NCBI RefSeq assembly: GCF_000166395.1
Contig: NC_014655.1
Span: forward strand, 2,790,001-2,854,000
Reading direction: 5' to 3'
Length of the DNA stretch: 64,000 nt
Origin: Leadbetterella byssophila DSM 17132
GTDB lineage: Bacteria > Bacteroidota > Bacteroidia > Cytophagales > Spirosomataceae
Shown one piece after another: positions 27,128-36,716 of the stretch (position 1 is its first letter; every line of letters begins with the position of its first letter). The notes under the pieces were generated by a model. That model saw only the letters and a list, made by a program, of their open reading frames with translations. It was not told the origin of the DNA and made no database searches. A program made the translations under genes and the position numbers.

Positions 27128-29746
27128 ATGGAACTTTCAAAAACCTACAGTCCGAAAGAAGTAGAAGATAAGTGGTACGCCTACTGGGAGAAAAACAAAT
27201 ATTTCAGCTCTAAGCCTAATAAAGACAAAGAGCCTTACACCATAGTTATTCCTCCACCTAACGTCACCGGTGTGCTTCACATGGGTCACATGCTGAATAA
27301 CACCATTCAGGACGTTCTGATACGTAAGGCCAGAATGGAAGGAAAAGAGGCTTGTTGGGTACCCGGCACAGACCACGCTTCCATAGCTACAGAGGCGAAA
27401 GTAGTGGCCATGTTGAAAGAAAAAGGCATCAACAAAGCTGATCTTTCCCGCGAAGAATTCCTAAAATACTGTTGGGAATGGACCGAAAAATACGGTGGAA
27501 TCATCCTGAAACAGTTGAGAAAACTGGGCGCTTCTTGCGACTGGGATCGCACCCGTTTCACCATGGAGCCAAGCCTCTATGACGCCGTTATAGAAGTTTT
27601 CGTTGATTTATATAACAAAGGCCACATCTACCGCGGTTATCGCATGGTCAACTGGGATCCGGAAGCAAAAACTACCGTATCTGATGAAGAAGTAATCAGC
27701 AAAGAGATGGCTTCTAAGTTGGTTTATATCAAATACCGCTTCCCGGGATCAGAAGAAGGCGTGACCATTGCCACTACACGTCCGGAAACCATCATGGCTG
27801 ACGCAGCCATCTGCGTAAACCCAAATGACGAACGCTACAAAGACATCATCGGTAAGACCGTTTTGATTCCTTTGATCAATAAGGAAATCAAGATCATTGC
27901 AGATGAATATGTGGAAATGGAATTTGGTACGGGATGTTTGAAAGTAACTCCTGCCCATGACCAAAATGACTTTGCACTGGGAGAAAAACACGGTTTGGAA
28001 GTGATTGACCTTCTAGATGACTCCGGAAAACTCACAGAAAAAGCTCAGATCCTAGTTGGTGAAGACCGTTTTGTAGCCCGTAAAAAGATCATCAAGATGC
28101 TGGAAGAATCCGGTAACCTGGTGAAAGTAGAAGAATACAAGTCAAACGTAGGTACTTCTGAAAGAACCGGAGCGGTCATAGAACCGAAAATCTCCCTTCA
28201 GTGGTTCCTAAAAATGAAAGATATCAGCAAGCCGGCTTGGGAAAACGTGATGAACGATACCATCAAACTCATCCCACCGAAATTCAAGAATACCTATAAC
28301 CACTGGATGGAGAATGTACGCGACTGGAACATCTCTCGCCAACTCTGGTGGGGACATCGTATACCGGCCTACTATCTGGCAGATGGCACAGTCATCGTAG
28401 CTAAAAGCCTGGAAGATGCCGTGAAGATAGCCAATACCGAAAAAGGGTTGAATGTTAAAGCTGAAGACTTCACTCAGGACGAAGATGTACTGGATACCTG
28501 GTTCAGCTCTTGGTTATGGCCTATCTCCGTATTTGACGGATTCAAAAATCCGGATAATGAAGATATCAACTACTACTATCCAACAAACGACCTAGTAACC
28601 GCTCCGGAGATCTTGTTCTTCTGGGTGGCCAGAATGATCATTGCAGGATATGAATACAAAGGCACTTATCCGTTTAAGAACGTTTACCTTACAGGTATAG
28701 TGAGAGATAAGTTGGGCCGCAAGATGTCAAAATCCTTGGGCAACTCTCCCGATCCTTTGGATCTAATAGATAAATACGGTGCAGATGCCGTACGTACAGG
28801 TATGCTATTCAGCTCTCCTGCCGGTAATGACCTGCCGTTTGATGAGAAACTGGTAGAACAGGGTAGAAACTTCTCTAACAAGATATGGAATGCCTTCCGA
28901 CTAGTAAAAGGATGGAATGTAGGTGAAGGGGAACCACAAACTGCTCCAATCCAATGGTTCAGAGCGAAACTTAATGCTACCATAGCTGAGATTCTGGATC
29001 ACTATGAGAAGTTCAGGATGTCTGACGCCCTCTTAGCAACGTATAACCTGATCTGGAACGACTTCTGTTCTCAATACCTGGAGATGGTTAAACCAGCATA
29101 TATAGACGGTGTAGGTCAACCTATTGACGCCTCCACCTATGAAGCTACCCTATCTTTCTTTGATGAACTAATGCGCCTGGCTCACCCTTGGATACCATTT
29201 ATCTCTGAGGAGATTTGGCAAAACTTGAAAACACGCGAAGAAAATGCTTCCATCTGTGTGCAGGATTTCCCTAAAGGAGGTGAAGTAGATCAGGAGGTAT
29301 TAAACACCTTCGAGATCGTACTGGAAGCGGTATCATGGATCAGAAATACCCGTCAGAGCAAACAGATTTCACCTAAAGTAAGTTTGGGATTAGATATCCG
29401 TACCTCTGATGCAAAAAGATACGAAGCCGTAGTAGGACTCTTACAAAAACTAGGAAACCTAAGCGCGGTGAACTTTAGTTCAGAAGTGAAAGGAGTTACC
29501 ACCATAATTAAAGGTGACGAGTTTGGCCTTGACCTAGGTGAAAATCTGGATGCTGCATCTGAAAAAGAAAACCTTCAGAAAGAACTAGAATATACCTTAG
29601 GATTCAAGAAATCTGTTGAAGCTAAACTTTCAAACGAAAGGTTTGTAGCGAACGCTAAACCGGAAGTAGTGGATAGAGAAAAAGCTAAATTGGCGGATGC
29701 AGAAGCTAAGATTCAAGCCCTTCAGGAAGCCCTGAATAAACTATAA
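27128..29746 (+). CDS. valS: Valyl-tRNA synthetase
   Basis: This 872-residue class I aminoacyl-tRNA synthetase carries the signature HMGH (residues 51-54, the HIGH motif), and KMSKS at 532-536. The editing domain between them contains the conserved ATTRPETIMAD, and the C-terminus has a coiled-coil arm rich in Lys and Glu. It charges tRNA-Val in the cytosol. A TAATTTTG -7-like box lies at 27074-27081, about 46 nt upstream of the ATG, so it may have its own promoter downstream of fthC. Confidence 0.97.
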   Translation: MELSKTYSPKEVEDKWYAYWEKNKYFSSKPNKDKEPYTIVIPPPNVTGVLHMGHMLNNTIQDVLIRKARMEGKEACWVPGTDHASIATEAKVVAMLKEKGINKADLSREEFLKYCWEWTEKYGGIILKQLRKLGASCDWDRTRFTMEPSLYDAVIEVFVDLYNKGHIYRGYRMVNWDPEAKTTVSDEEVISKEMASKLVYIKYRFPGSEEGVTIATTRPETIMADAAICVNPNDERYKDIIGKTVLIPLINKEIKIIADEYVEMEFGTGCLKVTPAHDQNDFALGEKHGLEVIDLLDDSGKLTEKAQILVGEDRFVARKKIIKMLEESGNLVKVEEYKSNVGTSERTGAVIEPKISLQWFLKMKDISKPAWENVMNDTIKLIPPKFKNTYNHWMENVRDWNISRQLWWGHRIPAYYLADGTVIVAKSLEDAVKIANTEKGLNVKAEDFTQDEDVLDTWFSSWLWPISVFDGFKNPDNEDINYYYPTNDLVTAPEILFFWVARMIIAGYEYKGTYPFKNVYLTGIVRDKLGRKMSKSLGNSPDPLDLIDKYGADAVRTGMLFSSPAGNDLPFDEKLVEQGRNFSNKIWNAFRLVKGWNVGEGEPQTAPIQWFRAKLNATIAEILDHYEKFRMSDALLATYNLIWNDFCSQYLEMVKPAYIDGVGQPIDASTYEATLSFFDELMRLAHPWIPFISEEIWQNLKTREENASICVQDFPKGGEVDQEVLNTFEIVLEAVSWIRNTRQSKQISPKVSLGLDIRTSDAKRYEAVVGLLQKLGNLSAVNFSSEVKGVTTIIKGDEFGLDLGENLDAASEKENLQKELEYTLGFKKSVEAKLSNERFVANAKPEVVDREKAKLADAEAKIQALQEALNKL

Positions 29747-29750
29747 GAAA

Positions 29751-29770
29751 GAAGGACCGTTCTGTCCTTC
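29751..29770. terminator. Weak hairpin between convergent valS and LytTR gene
   Basis: GAAGGAC/GTCCTTC forms a 7-bp stem with a 6-nt loop. On the minus strand it is followed by the T-rich TTCTTTCTT. It probably ends transcription of the small LytTR gene and perhaps valS. Confidence 0.45.
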
Positions 29771-30072
29771 TAGGCAGTAGCTGCCATGATGCTAGACAGA
29801 ACGGTTTTTACTCTCCTTCTCGAAACCTTCATATGATCACCGTTTTGAAGAGTGATCTGCATATATTTCCCTTGCAATTCGTACCCACATACATATTCTG
29901 GATTCACCAGATGCTTTTTACTCACACGAATAAAGCTATCTAACTTCTCCTCATGTCTTAGGAGAGTAGAGCTTGAAACCATTTTCTCTCCGTTAATTAA
30001 GTATATTTCTGTGTAGTTGATGTCTCCAGAAAGAAACATGACCTCTCTCGAATTGTAATTCTCCTTTTTCAT
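29770..30072 (-). CDS. Small LytTR DNA-binding domain protein without receiver
   Basis: The 100-residue protein is almost only a LytTR domain: FLSGDINYTEIYLINGEK, then RHEEKLDSFIRVSKKHLVNPEYV, and SRRRVKTVLSSI at the end. It has no receiver domain and no membrane segment, so activity would depend on another input such as level or a partner. It stands alone, convergent with valS and separate from the permease gene. The target genes are unknown. Confidence 0.8.
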   Translation of the reverse strand: MKKENYNSREVMFLSGDINYTEIYLINGEKMVSSSTLLRHEEKLDSFIRVSKKHLVNPEYVCGYELQGKYMQITLQNGDHMKVSRRRVKTVLSSIMAATA

Positions 30073-30178
30073 GTTGTAATTCTTTTTTACAAAATTCTAA
30101 CATGTTGTCAAGAGTTTTTAGAGTAGAATCCCCGAAAAAGCAAAGGTGTTTTAACGGTATTTTAGTGTTTATGCAAAA

Positions 30179-30203
30179 AAAAGAGTGGATAAACCACTCT
30201 TTT
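30179..30203 (-). terminator. Intrinsic terminator of the permease gene
   Basis: On the minus strand AAGAGTGG and CCACTCTT form a stem with a 5-nt loop followed by a run of eight T. It lies within 27 bp after the stop of the sugar permease. Confidence 0.85.
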
Positions 30204-30205
30204 CA

Positions 30206-31630
30206 TCAATGTCCTCCTTTTGCGGAGCTGACCTTTTGGTCGAAATCAATATTTTGTTTTCTCAATACTTGTTGGATCCTCACCCCAAACCAGAACAGGT
30301 AAGCAAAGCAAGCTACAGCAAGCAAATAAGACAATTGTATACCTATTTTGTCTGCTAATAATCCTTGTAATACAGGTACCACTGCCCCACCTAAGATCAT
30401 CATGATCATAAATGCAGCTCCCTGATTCGTATATTTACCTAAACCTGCGGTACCTAATGAGAATATACTCGGCCATAAAATGGAGCAGAACAAACCACCT
30501 GAAATCAAGCAGTATAGGGCAAGCTGACCTGTTGTAAAGATGCCTATCAAGGTCATAACAGCTCCCATTCCGGTAAAGATCAACAATGTTTTCACAGGTT
30601 TTTCATTAGCCACAAAGAACGAAATGATCATTACCAACACACAGAAGCTGTACATGTATAGATCACTTACATCTCCATTTAATATTGAATTCACATATAA
30701 AACAATGCCAAAGGCCACGAAAGGCACTACTACCCACATGATCTTCTTCATTTTTTCAGATAAACCAAAGTTACCCACGGCAGCTGTCCATCTACCCACC
30801 ATCATACTTCCCCAGAACATGGCAACATACTTAGACACTTGAGAAGACACCAGTCCTTGTGTTTCTTTAAGATATTCCGGAAGGTTACTACCTACCGTAA
30901 CCTCCACACCTACATAGACAAAGATGGCGCTCATCCCCAAAATAACTTGAGGAAACTTTAAAACACCTACACCAGCTTCTACTTCTTCATCATTAGTGAT
31001 TCTAGGAAGTTTAGAGACCCAGAAGAACAGGGCTAGCAAGATAAACAAGACTCCTAAAACCAAATAAGGAAACTTCACGGACTCAATGGTGGCATTGTGC
31101 GCCGCTTCCGGAGATACTGAACGGAAAATAGCGAAGGAAACGATCAGCGGACCCACCGTTCCACCAAAGTTATTCACCGCACCGCCTAAGTTGATCCGTG
31201 TAGCTCCGGTTTCAGGAGGCCCTAGAGCAATCATGAATGGTTGGGTAGCCGTTTGCTGTAAAGAGAAACCTAATCCTACCACAAAAAGAGCCGTTAGCAA
31301 TAAAAAGTAAGATTTTGACTCGGCAGCCGGATAGAAAATCATAGACCCAACCGCAGAGATGATCAAGCCGTAGATAATACCGTTTTTATACCCAATTTTA
31401 TTCAGGATATCCGTCTTCATCATGGCTGAAAGCAGTAGATAAATCACAGATCCCACAAAGTATGCCGCATAAAAAGCAAAGTCTACCAACTGGGCTTGCC
31501 ACTGCAGCAAATCAAATTTTTCTTTAAAAAGGGGAATTAAGATTCCATTAGATGCGGCCACAAAGCTCCAAAAGAACCATACAGTGACCAGAGTGTAGAG
31601 GGCAGGTAGGTTGGTTTTATTATTTTCCAT
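30206..31630 (-). CDS. FucP-like sugar:proton symporter (MFS)
   Basis: The 474-residue inner-membrane protein has about 12 hydrophobic helices and belongs to the FHS (fucose/galactose/glucose:H+ symporter) branch of the MFS. Support comes from the N-terminal WFFWSFVAASNGILIPLFKE, the FALQQ-like segment GFSLQQTATQPF, and the central GGAVNNFGGTVGPL. It imports a monosaccharide; which one cannot be told, although fucose, galactose and glucose are known substrates in the family. It follows hflX by 5 bp on the same strand. Confidence 0.88.
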   Translation of the reverse strand: MENNKTNLPALYTLVTVWFFWSFVAASNGILIPLFKEKFDLLQWQAQLVDFAFYAAYFVGSVIYLLLSAMMKTDILNKIGYKNGIIYGLIISAVGSMIFYPAAESKSYFLLLTALFVVGLGFSLQQTATQPFMIALGPPETGATRINLGGAVNNFGGTVGPLIVSFAIFRSVSPEAAHNATIESVKFPYLVLGVLFILLALFFWVSKLPRITNDEEVEAGVGVLKFPQVILGMSAIFVYVGVEVTVGSNLPEYLKETQGLVSSQVSKYVAMFWGSMMVGRWTAAVGNFGLSEKMKKIMWVVVPFVAFGIVLYVNSILNGDVSDLYMYSFCVLVMIISFFVANEKPVKTLLIFTGMGAVMTLIGIFTTGQLALYCLISGGLFCSILWPSIFSLGTAGLGKYTNQGAAFMIMMILGGAVVPVLQGLLADKIGIQLSYLLAVACFAYLFWFGVRIQQVLRKQNIDFDQKVSSAKGGH

Positions 31631-31635
31631 TGGTT

Positions 31636-32880
31636 TTAAATTGATGCATCTTCTTGCCAGTTATAGAGATCGTTTTTGGTAGCGTCCCAGTTGGGATAAA
31701 TACCAAAGTGTTTTTCGCGCACTAAATCTAATAATACTTCCCGGAGTTTATCCATGTTTTCATTCTTCTCCGCAGAAATAAAGGCTACATACTTAGCATT
31801 TTTCTTCAAATAACTGGTCTCCAGCCTTTCCAGATTCTTTTTCAAATCTTCTTCTGTAGCCAAATGTTTATCTAAGCCCTCTTCCGATTCAGGTTGATAT
31901 TGATCTAATTTATTAAATACCAAAAGAGTCGGTTTATCCTGAGCTCCTATTTCTCCCAATGTAGAATTCACAATCTCAATCTGCTCCTCAAAAGAAGGAT
32001 GTGAGATATCCACCACATGAATGAGTATGTCCGCTTCACGGATCTCATCCAAAGTAGATTTAAAGGATTCCACTAGGGTGGTGGGCAACTTACGAATGAA
32101 CCCTACCGTATCTGTTAAAAGGAATGGGATGTGACCTAAAACCACCTTCCTCACCGTCGAATCTATAGTAGCGAAAAGCTTGTTCTCTGCAAATACGTCT
32201 GACTTAGTAAGCTTACGCATCAAAGTGGATTTCCCCACGTTCGTGTAGCCTACTAGTGAAACCCTAACCAGTCTGCTTCTCTCCTTTCTGCGAGTAGCAG
32301 CTTGCTTATCTATCTTGTCCAGCTTTTCTTTTAGAAAGGCTATTCTGTCCTGAACTATACGTTTATCCGTCTCCAGCTCCTTCTCCCCAGGACCTCTCAT
32401 CCCTATACCCCCCTTCTGCTTGCTCAAGTGAGACCACATTCGGGTAAGTCGGGGAAGCAAATACTTGTACTGGGCAAGCTCTACTTGTCGCTTAGCCTGA
32501 TCAGTCCTGGCCCTTTGTGAAAAGATGTTCAGAATCAGAAGGCTTCGGTCTAAAACCTTCTTGTTTTCAAATTCCCTCTCCAGGTTTCTCACCTGAGACG
32601 GAGTAAGCTCATCATCAAAAATGATAGTATCCACGGGATTAATGGCTACCCATGTCTTGATTTCTTCAAGTTTACCTTTACCTACAAAGGTGCGCTGATC
32701 CGGAAAGTTCAAGCGCTGAAGAAAGGTCTTTAAGGTCTTCACCCCTGAGGTCTCAGCTAAAAATGCCAATTCCTCCAAGTACTCCCTGGTCTTCTCTGCA
32801 TTCTGCTTCTGAGTGATCAAGCCCACTAATATGGCTGTCTCCTGCTCTTTATGCGTACTTATAAGCGGTGTATTTAACAA
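31636..32880 (-). CDS. hflX: HflX-type ribosome-associated GTPase
   Basis: The 414-residue protein has the HflX N-terminal domain (DDELTPSQVRNLE) and the glycine-rich linker KGGIGMRGPGEKELETDKR. The GTPase domain follows with P-loop GYTNVGKST, the G3 motif DTVGFIRKLP, and the G4 motif NKLD. HflX splits stalled ribosomes and helps with heat-stress recovery. Length and motif order are normal. It lies 5 bp upstream of the sugar permease, with which it may be co-transcribed, though the pairing has no obvious functional logic. Confidence 0.95.
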   Translation of the reverse strand: MLNTPLISTHKEQETAILVGLITQKQNAEKTREYLEELAFLAETSGVKTLKTFLQRLNFPDQRTFVGKGKLEEIKTWVAINPVDTIIFDDELTPSQVRNLEREFENKKVLDRSLLILNIFSQRARTDQAKRQVELAQYKYLLPRLTRMWSHLSKQKGGIGMRGPGEKELETDKRIVQDRIAFLKEKLDKIDKQAATRRKERSRLVRVSLVGYTNVGKSTLMRKLTKSDVFAENKLFATIDSTVRKVVLGHIPFLLTDTVGFIRKLPTTLVESFKSTLDEIREADILIHVVDISHPSFEEQIEIVNSTLGEIGAQDKPTLLVFNKLDQYQPESEEGLDKHLATEEDLKKNLERLETSYLKKNAKYVAFISAEKNENMDKLREVLLDLVREKHFGIYPNWDATKNDLYNWQEDASI

Positions 32881-33172
32881 ATTTCTCTAGCTATTTTTAT
32901 GGATCAAATCAGACAATCTTCCCCTAACCTACAATAATTTAAGCAACAATATTACTAATTTTTCAGCAATTCGTCCTATGAGCCTAAGATTTTATTCACA
33001 TTCTTAAGCCTGCTCCTTTTTATAGCAAAAATGCTACAAAACTTCGCAAAATCTGGTTTTTTCCTACAATTTTACAAAAACTCTCCAAAGAGATTTTATT
33101 GATTTCAGGCGACTTTTTTCCCTAAATGTGGATATCTCAGCATTTTAGGTGTATAAATTTCCTTGCATCAAC

Positions 33173-33204
33173 TTTGCATATATATTTTTTCGTATTTACA
33201 TTTG
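33173..33204 (+). promoter_or_regulatory. Bacteroidota-type promoter
   Basis: TTTG at 33173-33176 and TACATTTG at 33197-33204 match the -33 TTTG and -7 TAnnTTTG elements, with a 20-bp spacer in the known 19-21 bp range. A start site around 33210 is expected. It drives a transcript that meets a strong terminator at 33347 before smpB. Confidence 0.7.
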
Positions 33205-33209
33205 TTCAC

Positions 33210-33347
33210 TTGAAAGTAGAAAAGAATAAAATAAATATATATTCTTAAAGATTTAATCCTTCTGTCTGCTATTCAGCAGATCATTGGATTATTAGGAAAG
33301 CACGTAAGTCGGAATCCCTGCCACTAACATTGAGGCAGGGATTTTTT
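33210..33347 (+). ncRNA. Candidate small RNA upstream of smpB
   Basis: A ~138-nt transcript is predicted between the promoter at 33173-33204 and the terminator at 33313-33347. No plausible open frame lies inside. Internally, TAATCC and GGATTA close a stem that encloses a perfect TCTGCT-ATTC-AGCAGA hairpin. The 3' end is a 10-bp stem (AATCCCTGCC/GGCAGGGATT) with an 11-nt loop and a T-run. It is too short for tmRNA, although smpB follows directly. I cannot assign it to a known RNA family. Confidence 0.6.
33313..33347 (+). terminator. Strong intrinsic terminator before smpB
   Basis: A 10-bp GC-rich stem at 33313-33322 pairs with 33334-33343 and is followed by six T. It ends 25 nt before the smpB start codon, so it closes the upstream small RNA. 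smpB then needs readthrough or its own promoter. Confidence 0.85.
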
Positions 33348-33372
33348 ATCGTATAAAGCTTGTTATAGAGGA

Positions 33373-33819
33373 ATGAAACTGCAAAAGACTGTAAACATAA
33401 AAAATAAGAAAGCTTCCTTTGAGTATTTCTTCCTGGACGAGTACACGGCCGGGATGGTGCTTACTGGGACTGAAATTAAATCCATCAGAGAAGCTAAGGT
33501 GAGCATGGCAGATGCCTATTGTATCTTCCATAGAGGTGAACTCTTTGTCAAAAACCTGAACATCTCTAAGTATGACAACGGGACGTACTATAATCATGAC
33601 CCCCTTAGAGAAAGGAAACTTTTATTATCCAGGAAAGAATTACGGAAGTTAGAAGGCAAACTAACGGATAAAGGTTTGACCATCATACCTACCCGTCTGT
33701 TTATAAACGACAGAGGATTAGCGAAGTTAGATATTGCCTTAGCAAAAGGTAAAAAGCTTTACGACAAAAGAGAGTCCATTAAAGAAAAGGATATCAAAAG
33801 AGATCAGGAAAGATTCTAG
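33373..33819 (+). CDS. smpB: SsrA-binding protein SmpB
   Basis: The 148-residue protein is the tmRNA partner that rescues stalled ribosomes. Family motifs are visible: [20 protein letters not shown] near the start, [20 protein letters not shown], and the basic C-terminal tail with KRDQERF. Length is typical. No tmRNA gene is visible in the window. The 3' end overlaps the convergent rdgB gene by 4 bp. Confidence 0.96.
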   Translation: MKLQKTVNIKNKKASFEYFFLDEYTAGMVLTGTEIKSIREAKVSMADAYCIFHRGELFVKNLNISKYDNGTYYNHDPLRERKLLLSRKELRKLEGKLTDKGLTIIPTRLFINDRGLAKLDIALAKGKKLYDKRESIKEKDIKRDQERF

Positions 33820-34397
33820 TTCTTTCCTGATAAGAAGGTCAATACTTTTTGCATAGCTTGTCCTCTATGATTTAAGCGACTACGCTCTTCAAAGCCCATT
33901 TCATGGAAGGTTTTTTCGTAGCCCTTTGGAACAAATACAGGATTATATCCAAAACCCACTTCACCCCCAAAGCTAGGAGTAATATCTCCTGACACCTCAC
34001 CGGAGAATTGATGTACTTCTCCATCCCAAATGAGGGTAATCACGGTTCTGAACCTGGCAGATCTTTGGGAAATGCCTTCAAGTTCCTGCATGAGCTTGAG
34101 ATTATTTGCCGTAGCATCAGAAGGCTCTCCGGCATATCTGGCTGAGTATACCCCCGGTCTCCCATCTAAAGCCTCCACTTCTAAACCGGAATCATCTGCC
34201 AAAACGGCTATTCCAAAACGCTCATAAACGTATTGGGCTTTAATCAAAGAATTCTCTTCAAATGTGGTACCGGTTTCCGTTATATCTTCCATCACCCCTA
34301 AGTCACTCAAGGTTTTGACTTCAAACCTATCACCTAAAGCACTCTTAAGCTCCTCTGCCTTGTGCGCATTATGGGTAGCTAGACAAATGGGGATCAT
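33816..34397 (-). CDS. rdgB: XTP/dITP pyrophosphatase (RdgB/HAM1)
   Basis: The 193-residue enzyme hydrolyses non-canonical purine nucleoside triphosphates to keep them out of DNA and RNA. The N-terminal [12 protein letters not shown], the [14 protein letters not shown] motif, the [24 protein letters not shown] segment and the C-terminal SHRG-like NHRGQAM are all present. Its ATG overlaps the stop of prfA by 4 bp, giving translational coupling. The protein is cytosolic. Confidence 0.95.
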   Translation of the reverse strand: MIPICLATHNAHKAEELKSALGDRFEVKTLSDLGVMEDITETGTTFEENSLIKAQYVYERFGIAVLADDSGLEVEALDGRPGVYSARYAGEPSDATANNLKLMQELEGISQRSARFRTVITLIWDGEVHQFSGEVSGDITPSFGGEVGFGYNPVFVPKGYEKTFHEMGFEERSRLNHRGQAMQKVLTFLSGKN

Positions 34398-35470
34398 GCC
34401 GCCAGACCCTCCTTCATCTTCTCTGTGTTTTCAGCTAAACGAAGTTTTTCAATAAACTCCCCTATATTACCTTCCATCACATGTGGTAGGTTATAAACGG
34501 TGAATCCTATACGGTGATCTGTCACCCTTCCTTGTGGATAATTATACGTACGAATCTTATCGGATCTGTCTCCTGAACCCACTAAAGATTTACGTTCTCC
34601 GGCGATGGACTCATTTTGTTTAGCTAACTCAATCTCATAAAGACGCGAACGAAGTACCGTCAAGGCCTTATCAAAGTTCTTGATCTGAGAACGTTCATCC
34701 TGACACTGCACCACTAAGCCCGTAGGAATGTGAGTTACCCTTACGGCAGAGTAGGTAGTGTTCACTGACTGCCCACCTGCACCCGAAGAACAGAATGTAT
34801 CTTTGCGTATATCATTCATGTTTATCTGCACGTCTACTTCATCCGCCTCAGGTAGGACAGCCACCGTAGCGGCAGAGGTATGGATACGACCCTGAGATTC
34901 AGTAGCCGGTACCCTCTGTACCCGGTGAACACCTGATTCATATTTTAACTTACCGTATACGTCTTCCCCTTTGACACTTACCACTATTTCTTTATACCCG
35001 CCTGAAGGCGCATCCGTAAAATCCATCACCGTAAACTGCCAGCCTTGTTGGGCAGCAAAACGCTGATACATGCGGAATAAATCCCCCGCAAAGATAGAGG
35101 CCTCATCACCGCCAGTACCGGCCCGGATTTCCAGAATACTATCTTTACTGTCATTTGGATCTTTAGGTATGAGCAATTCTTTCAAACGCTCCTCCGCCTC
35201 TTCTTTTTTAGGAGATAGCTCATCCAATTCTAACTTAGCCATTTCCCGCATTTCCTCATCTTTCTCCGTAGCCAAGATTTCTTTGGCCTCATCCAGATGT
35301 GCCAAAATGAGTTTATAGGCATTGTACTCCTGTACAATCTTCTCTAAGTCTCTATATTCTTTGCTTATCTTCTTGAATTTCTCCATATCAGAGACCACCT
35401 CCGGCATGGTAATCTGCTGGGATACCTCGTCGAAGCGCTCTACAATACCTTCTAGTTGCTCTATTAACAT
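34394..35470 (-). CDS. prfA: Peptide chain release factor 1
   Basis: I chose the start at 35470 (MLIEQLEGI) because the nine codons before it are not family-like; this gives 358 residues, the usual length. The protein has the N-terminal helical domain, the PxT-type anticodon region of RF1, and the universal GGQ in GAGGQSVNTT, which triggers peptidyl-tRNA hydrolysis. It acts on UAA and UAG stop codons. The downstream rdgB start overlaps the prfA stop. Confidence 0.95.
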   Translation of the reverse strand: MLIEQLEGIVERFDEVSQQITMPEVVSDMEKFKKISKEYRDLEKIVQEYNAYKLILAHLDEAKEILATEKDEEMREMAKLELDELSPKKEEAEERLKELLIPKDPNDSKDSILEIRAGTGGDEASIFAGDLFRMYQRFAAQQGWQFTVMDFTDAPSGGYKEIVVSVKGEDVYGKLKYESGVHRVQRVPATESQGRIHTSAATVAVLPEADEVDVQINMNDIRKDTFCSSGAGGQSVNTTYSAVRVTHIPTGLVVQCQDERSQIKNFDKALTVLRSRLYEIELAKQNESIAGERKSLVGSGDRSDKIRTYNYPQGRVTDHRIGFTVYNLPHVMEGNIGEFIEKLRLAENTEKMKEGLAA

Positions 35471-35583
35471 AGCTGCGTATTTTCTAATAAAACACAAAAA
35501 TACAGCCTTTCGTGCAAATCATCATTTTCCTTCCATACAATAAATAAACATTTACAATTGTAAATATTACAAATACAATAACT

Positions 35584-35591
35584 TATCTTTG
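35584..35591 (+). promoter_or_regulatory. -7-like promoter box of the porin-like gene
   Basis: TATCTTTG matches TAnnTTTG and lies 24 nt before the start codon. A TTG occurs 23 bp upstream (35558-35560), slightly further than the usual spacing. Confidence 0.4.
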
Positions 35592-35614
35592 CCCCATTAA
35601 TCTACTAAAATAAA

Positions 35615-36256
35615 ATGCACATGAAAAAACCACTCATTATCTTACTGTTCAGCCTTATCAGTGCCACAACTTTTGCGCAATCCCGCTTCGGAGTTAAAGT
35701 AGGCGGAAATATGGCTAATATAAAGTTTGGAGAAACTTTACCTGGAGTTGAATTAAAGTCCATTTTTACCCCTCAAGCAGGTCTGGTTTATTATTCTAAT
35801 CTAAGCAAACCGCTCTTCGTCCAAACGGGATTACTGTTTAACCAGAAAGGTACTTCAATGAATATAGATGATCCTATTGTATCCGCTTTTTTTGGAGATA
35901 GCAAAATAAAGGTCACTTATAGCTTTGTTGAACTTCCTATAAATGTAGGATACCAAATTCCGGTAGGTGATAATTTCGCCATCGCCCCCTTTGTAGGAGG
36001 ATTTGTAGGCTATGCCGTAATGGGCAAAGCGAAGATAGGCTCAATTACGTACGACTTGTTTGATGATGAAGAAGCAGAAGATTTGATCAGCGCCAAAGAC
36101 AGATTAGATTATGGGGTAAACGCCGGTTTAGGTTTTCATATCGGAAAAAGATTGATCATCAGCGGTCAATATTCCCACGGTCTAGCTAATCTTTCTGATG
36201 AAGATCCGAAGGTAAATACACAAACCATCACTGCAGGTTTGACGTTCTTGTTTTAA
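35615..36256 (+). CDS. Small outer-membrane beta-barrel (porin-family) protein
   Basis: The 213-residue protein has a signal peptide ending TTFAQ near residue 22, then alternating-residue beta strands (GVKVGGNMANIKFG, FVELPINVGYQIPVG, YGVNAGLGFHIGKRLIISGQYSHGL) and a C-terminal aromatic strand TAGLTFLF. This is the common OMP_b-brl_2 type of 8-stranded barrel of Bacteroidota. The start could be at 35615 or 35621 (two nearby ATGs). The function is unknown; the likely place is the outer membrane. A partial second copy of its 3' end lies at 41295. Confidence 0.85.
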   Translation: MHMKKPLIILLFSLISATTFAQSRFGVKVGGNMANIKFGETLPGVELKSIFTPQAGLVYYSNLSKPLFVQTGLLFNQKGTSMNIDDPIVSAFFGDSKIKVTYSFVELPINVGYQIPVGDNFAIAPFVGGFVGYAVMGKAKIGSITYDLFDDEEAEDLISAKDRLDYGVNAGLGFHIGKRLIISGQYSHGLANLSDEDPKVNTQTITAGLTFLF

Positions 36257-36267
36257 ATTTCTTAGCA

Positions 36268-36299
36268 GAGGCTGTCCATACCGGATAGCCTCCTTTTTT
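36268..36299 (+). terminator. Intrinsic terminator of the porin-like gene
   Basis: GAGGCTGTCC pairs with GGATAGCCTC (one G-T pair, 5-nt loop) and is followed by CTTTTTT, 12 nt after the stop. Confidence 0.85.
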
Positions 36300-36716
36300 A
36301 CTAAACCTCTTCGGTGGCGGATTTAAGCACTGATTTCCCAATTACTTATTAAAATAGAAATCCTTGGGTTAAGAGCAAATCATATAGTTTGAAACCAAAA
36401 AAATATAAACCTTTAGCCGGCATTTTTCTAAGATGATGGCTCACCATAGGAACTCCTATTTTACCTTTTCCAATCCCAAAAATGTACTCAGATTCGGACT
36501 ATTGAATTGTCCGAAGGTTTGTTCTTTAACTTTGATCTTTCCGCCCATTTACAAGAAACCCTACCGTTTTAATTTATCGCAGCGGTAATTCTAACGTTTC
36601 ACTGGCCTTGTGGACATTTTCACCTCAATGCAGAAACTTGAGATTCGTATATATTACTTGAAATTCGTAGAGCGCAGCGGCAGTTCCCGCATTTTTAAGC
36701 ATAGGTGAACCTCAAG
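36300..36716. other. Intergenic stretch without recognisable gene
   Basis: About 417 bp between the porin terminator and the 3' end of the TonB-type receptor. I see no coding frame, RNA fold or repeat that I can support. Two similar short phrases (CTTGAGATTCGTA and CTTGAAATTCGTA, about 36640-36670) stand 22 bp apart, which may be chance. Confidence 0.5.

Noticed and set aside
30102-30302. 66-residue plus-strand frame overlapping the permease end
   Set aside because: It overlaps the permease 3' end and its terminator on the other strand and has no resemblance to any family.
33201-33372. tmRNA gene next to smpB
   Set aside because: The predicted transcript is only about 138 nt and has no tRNA-like ends or tag frame.
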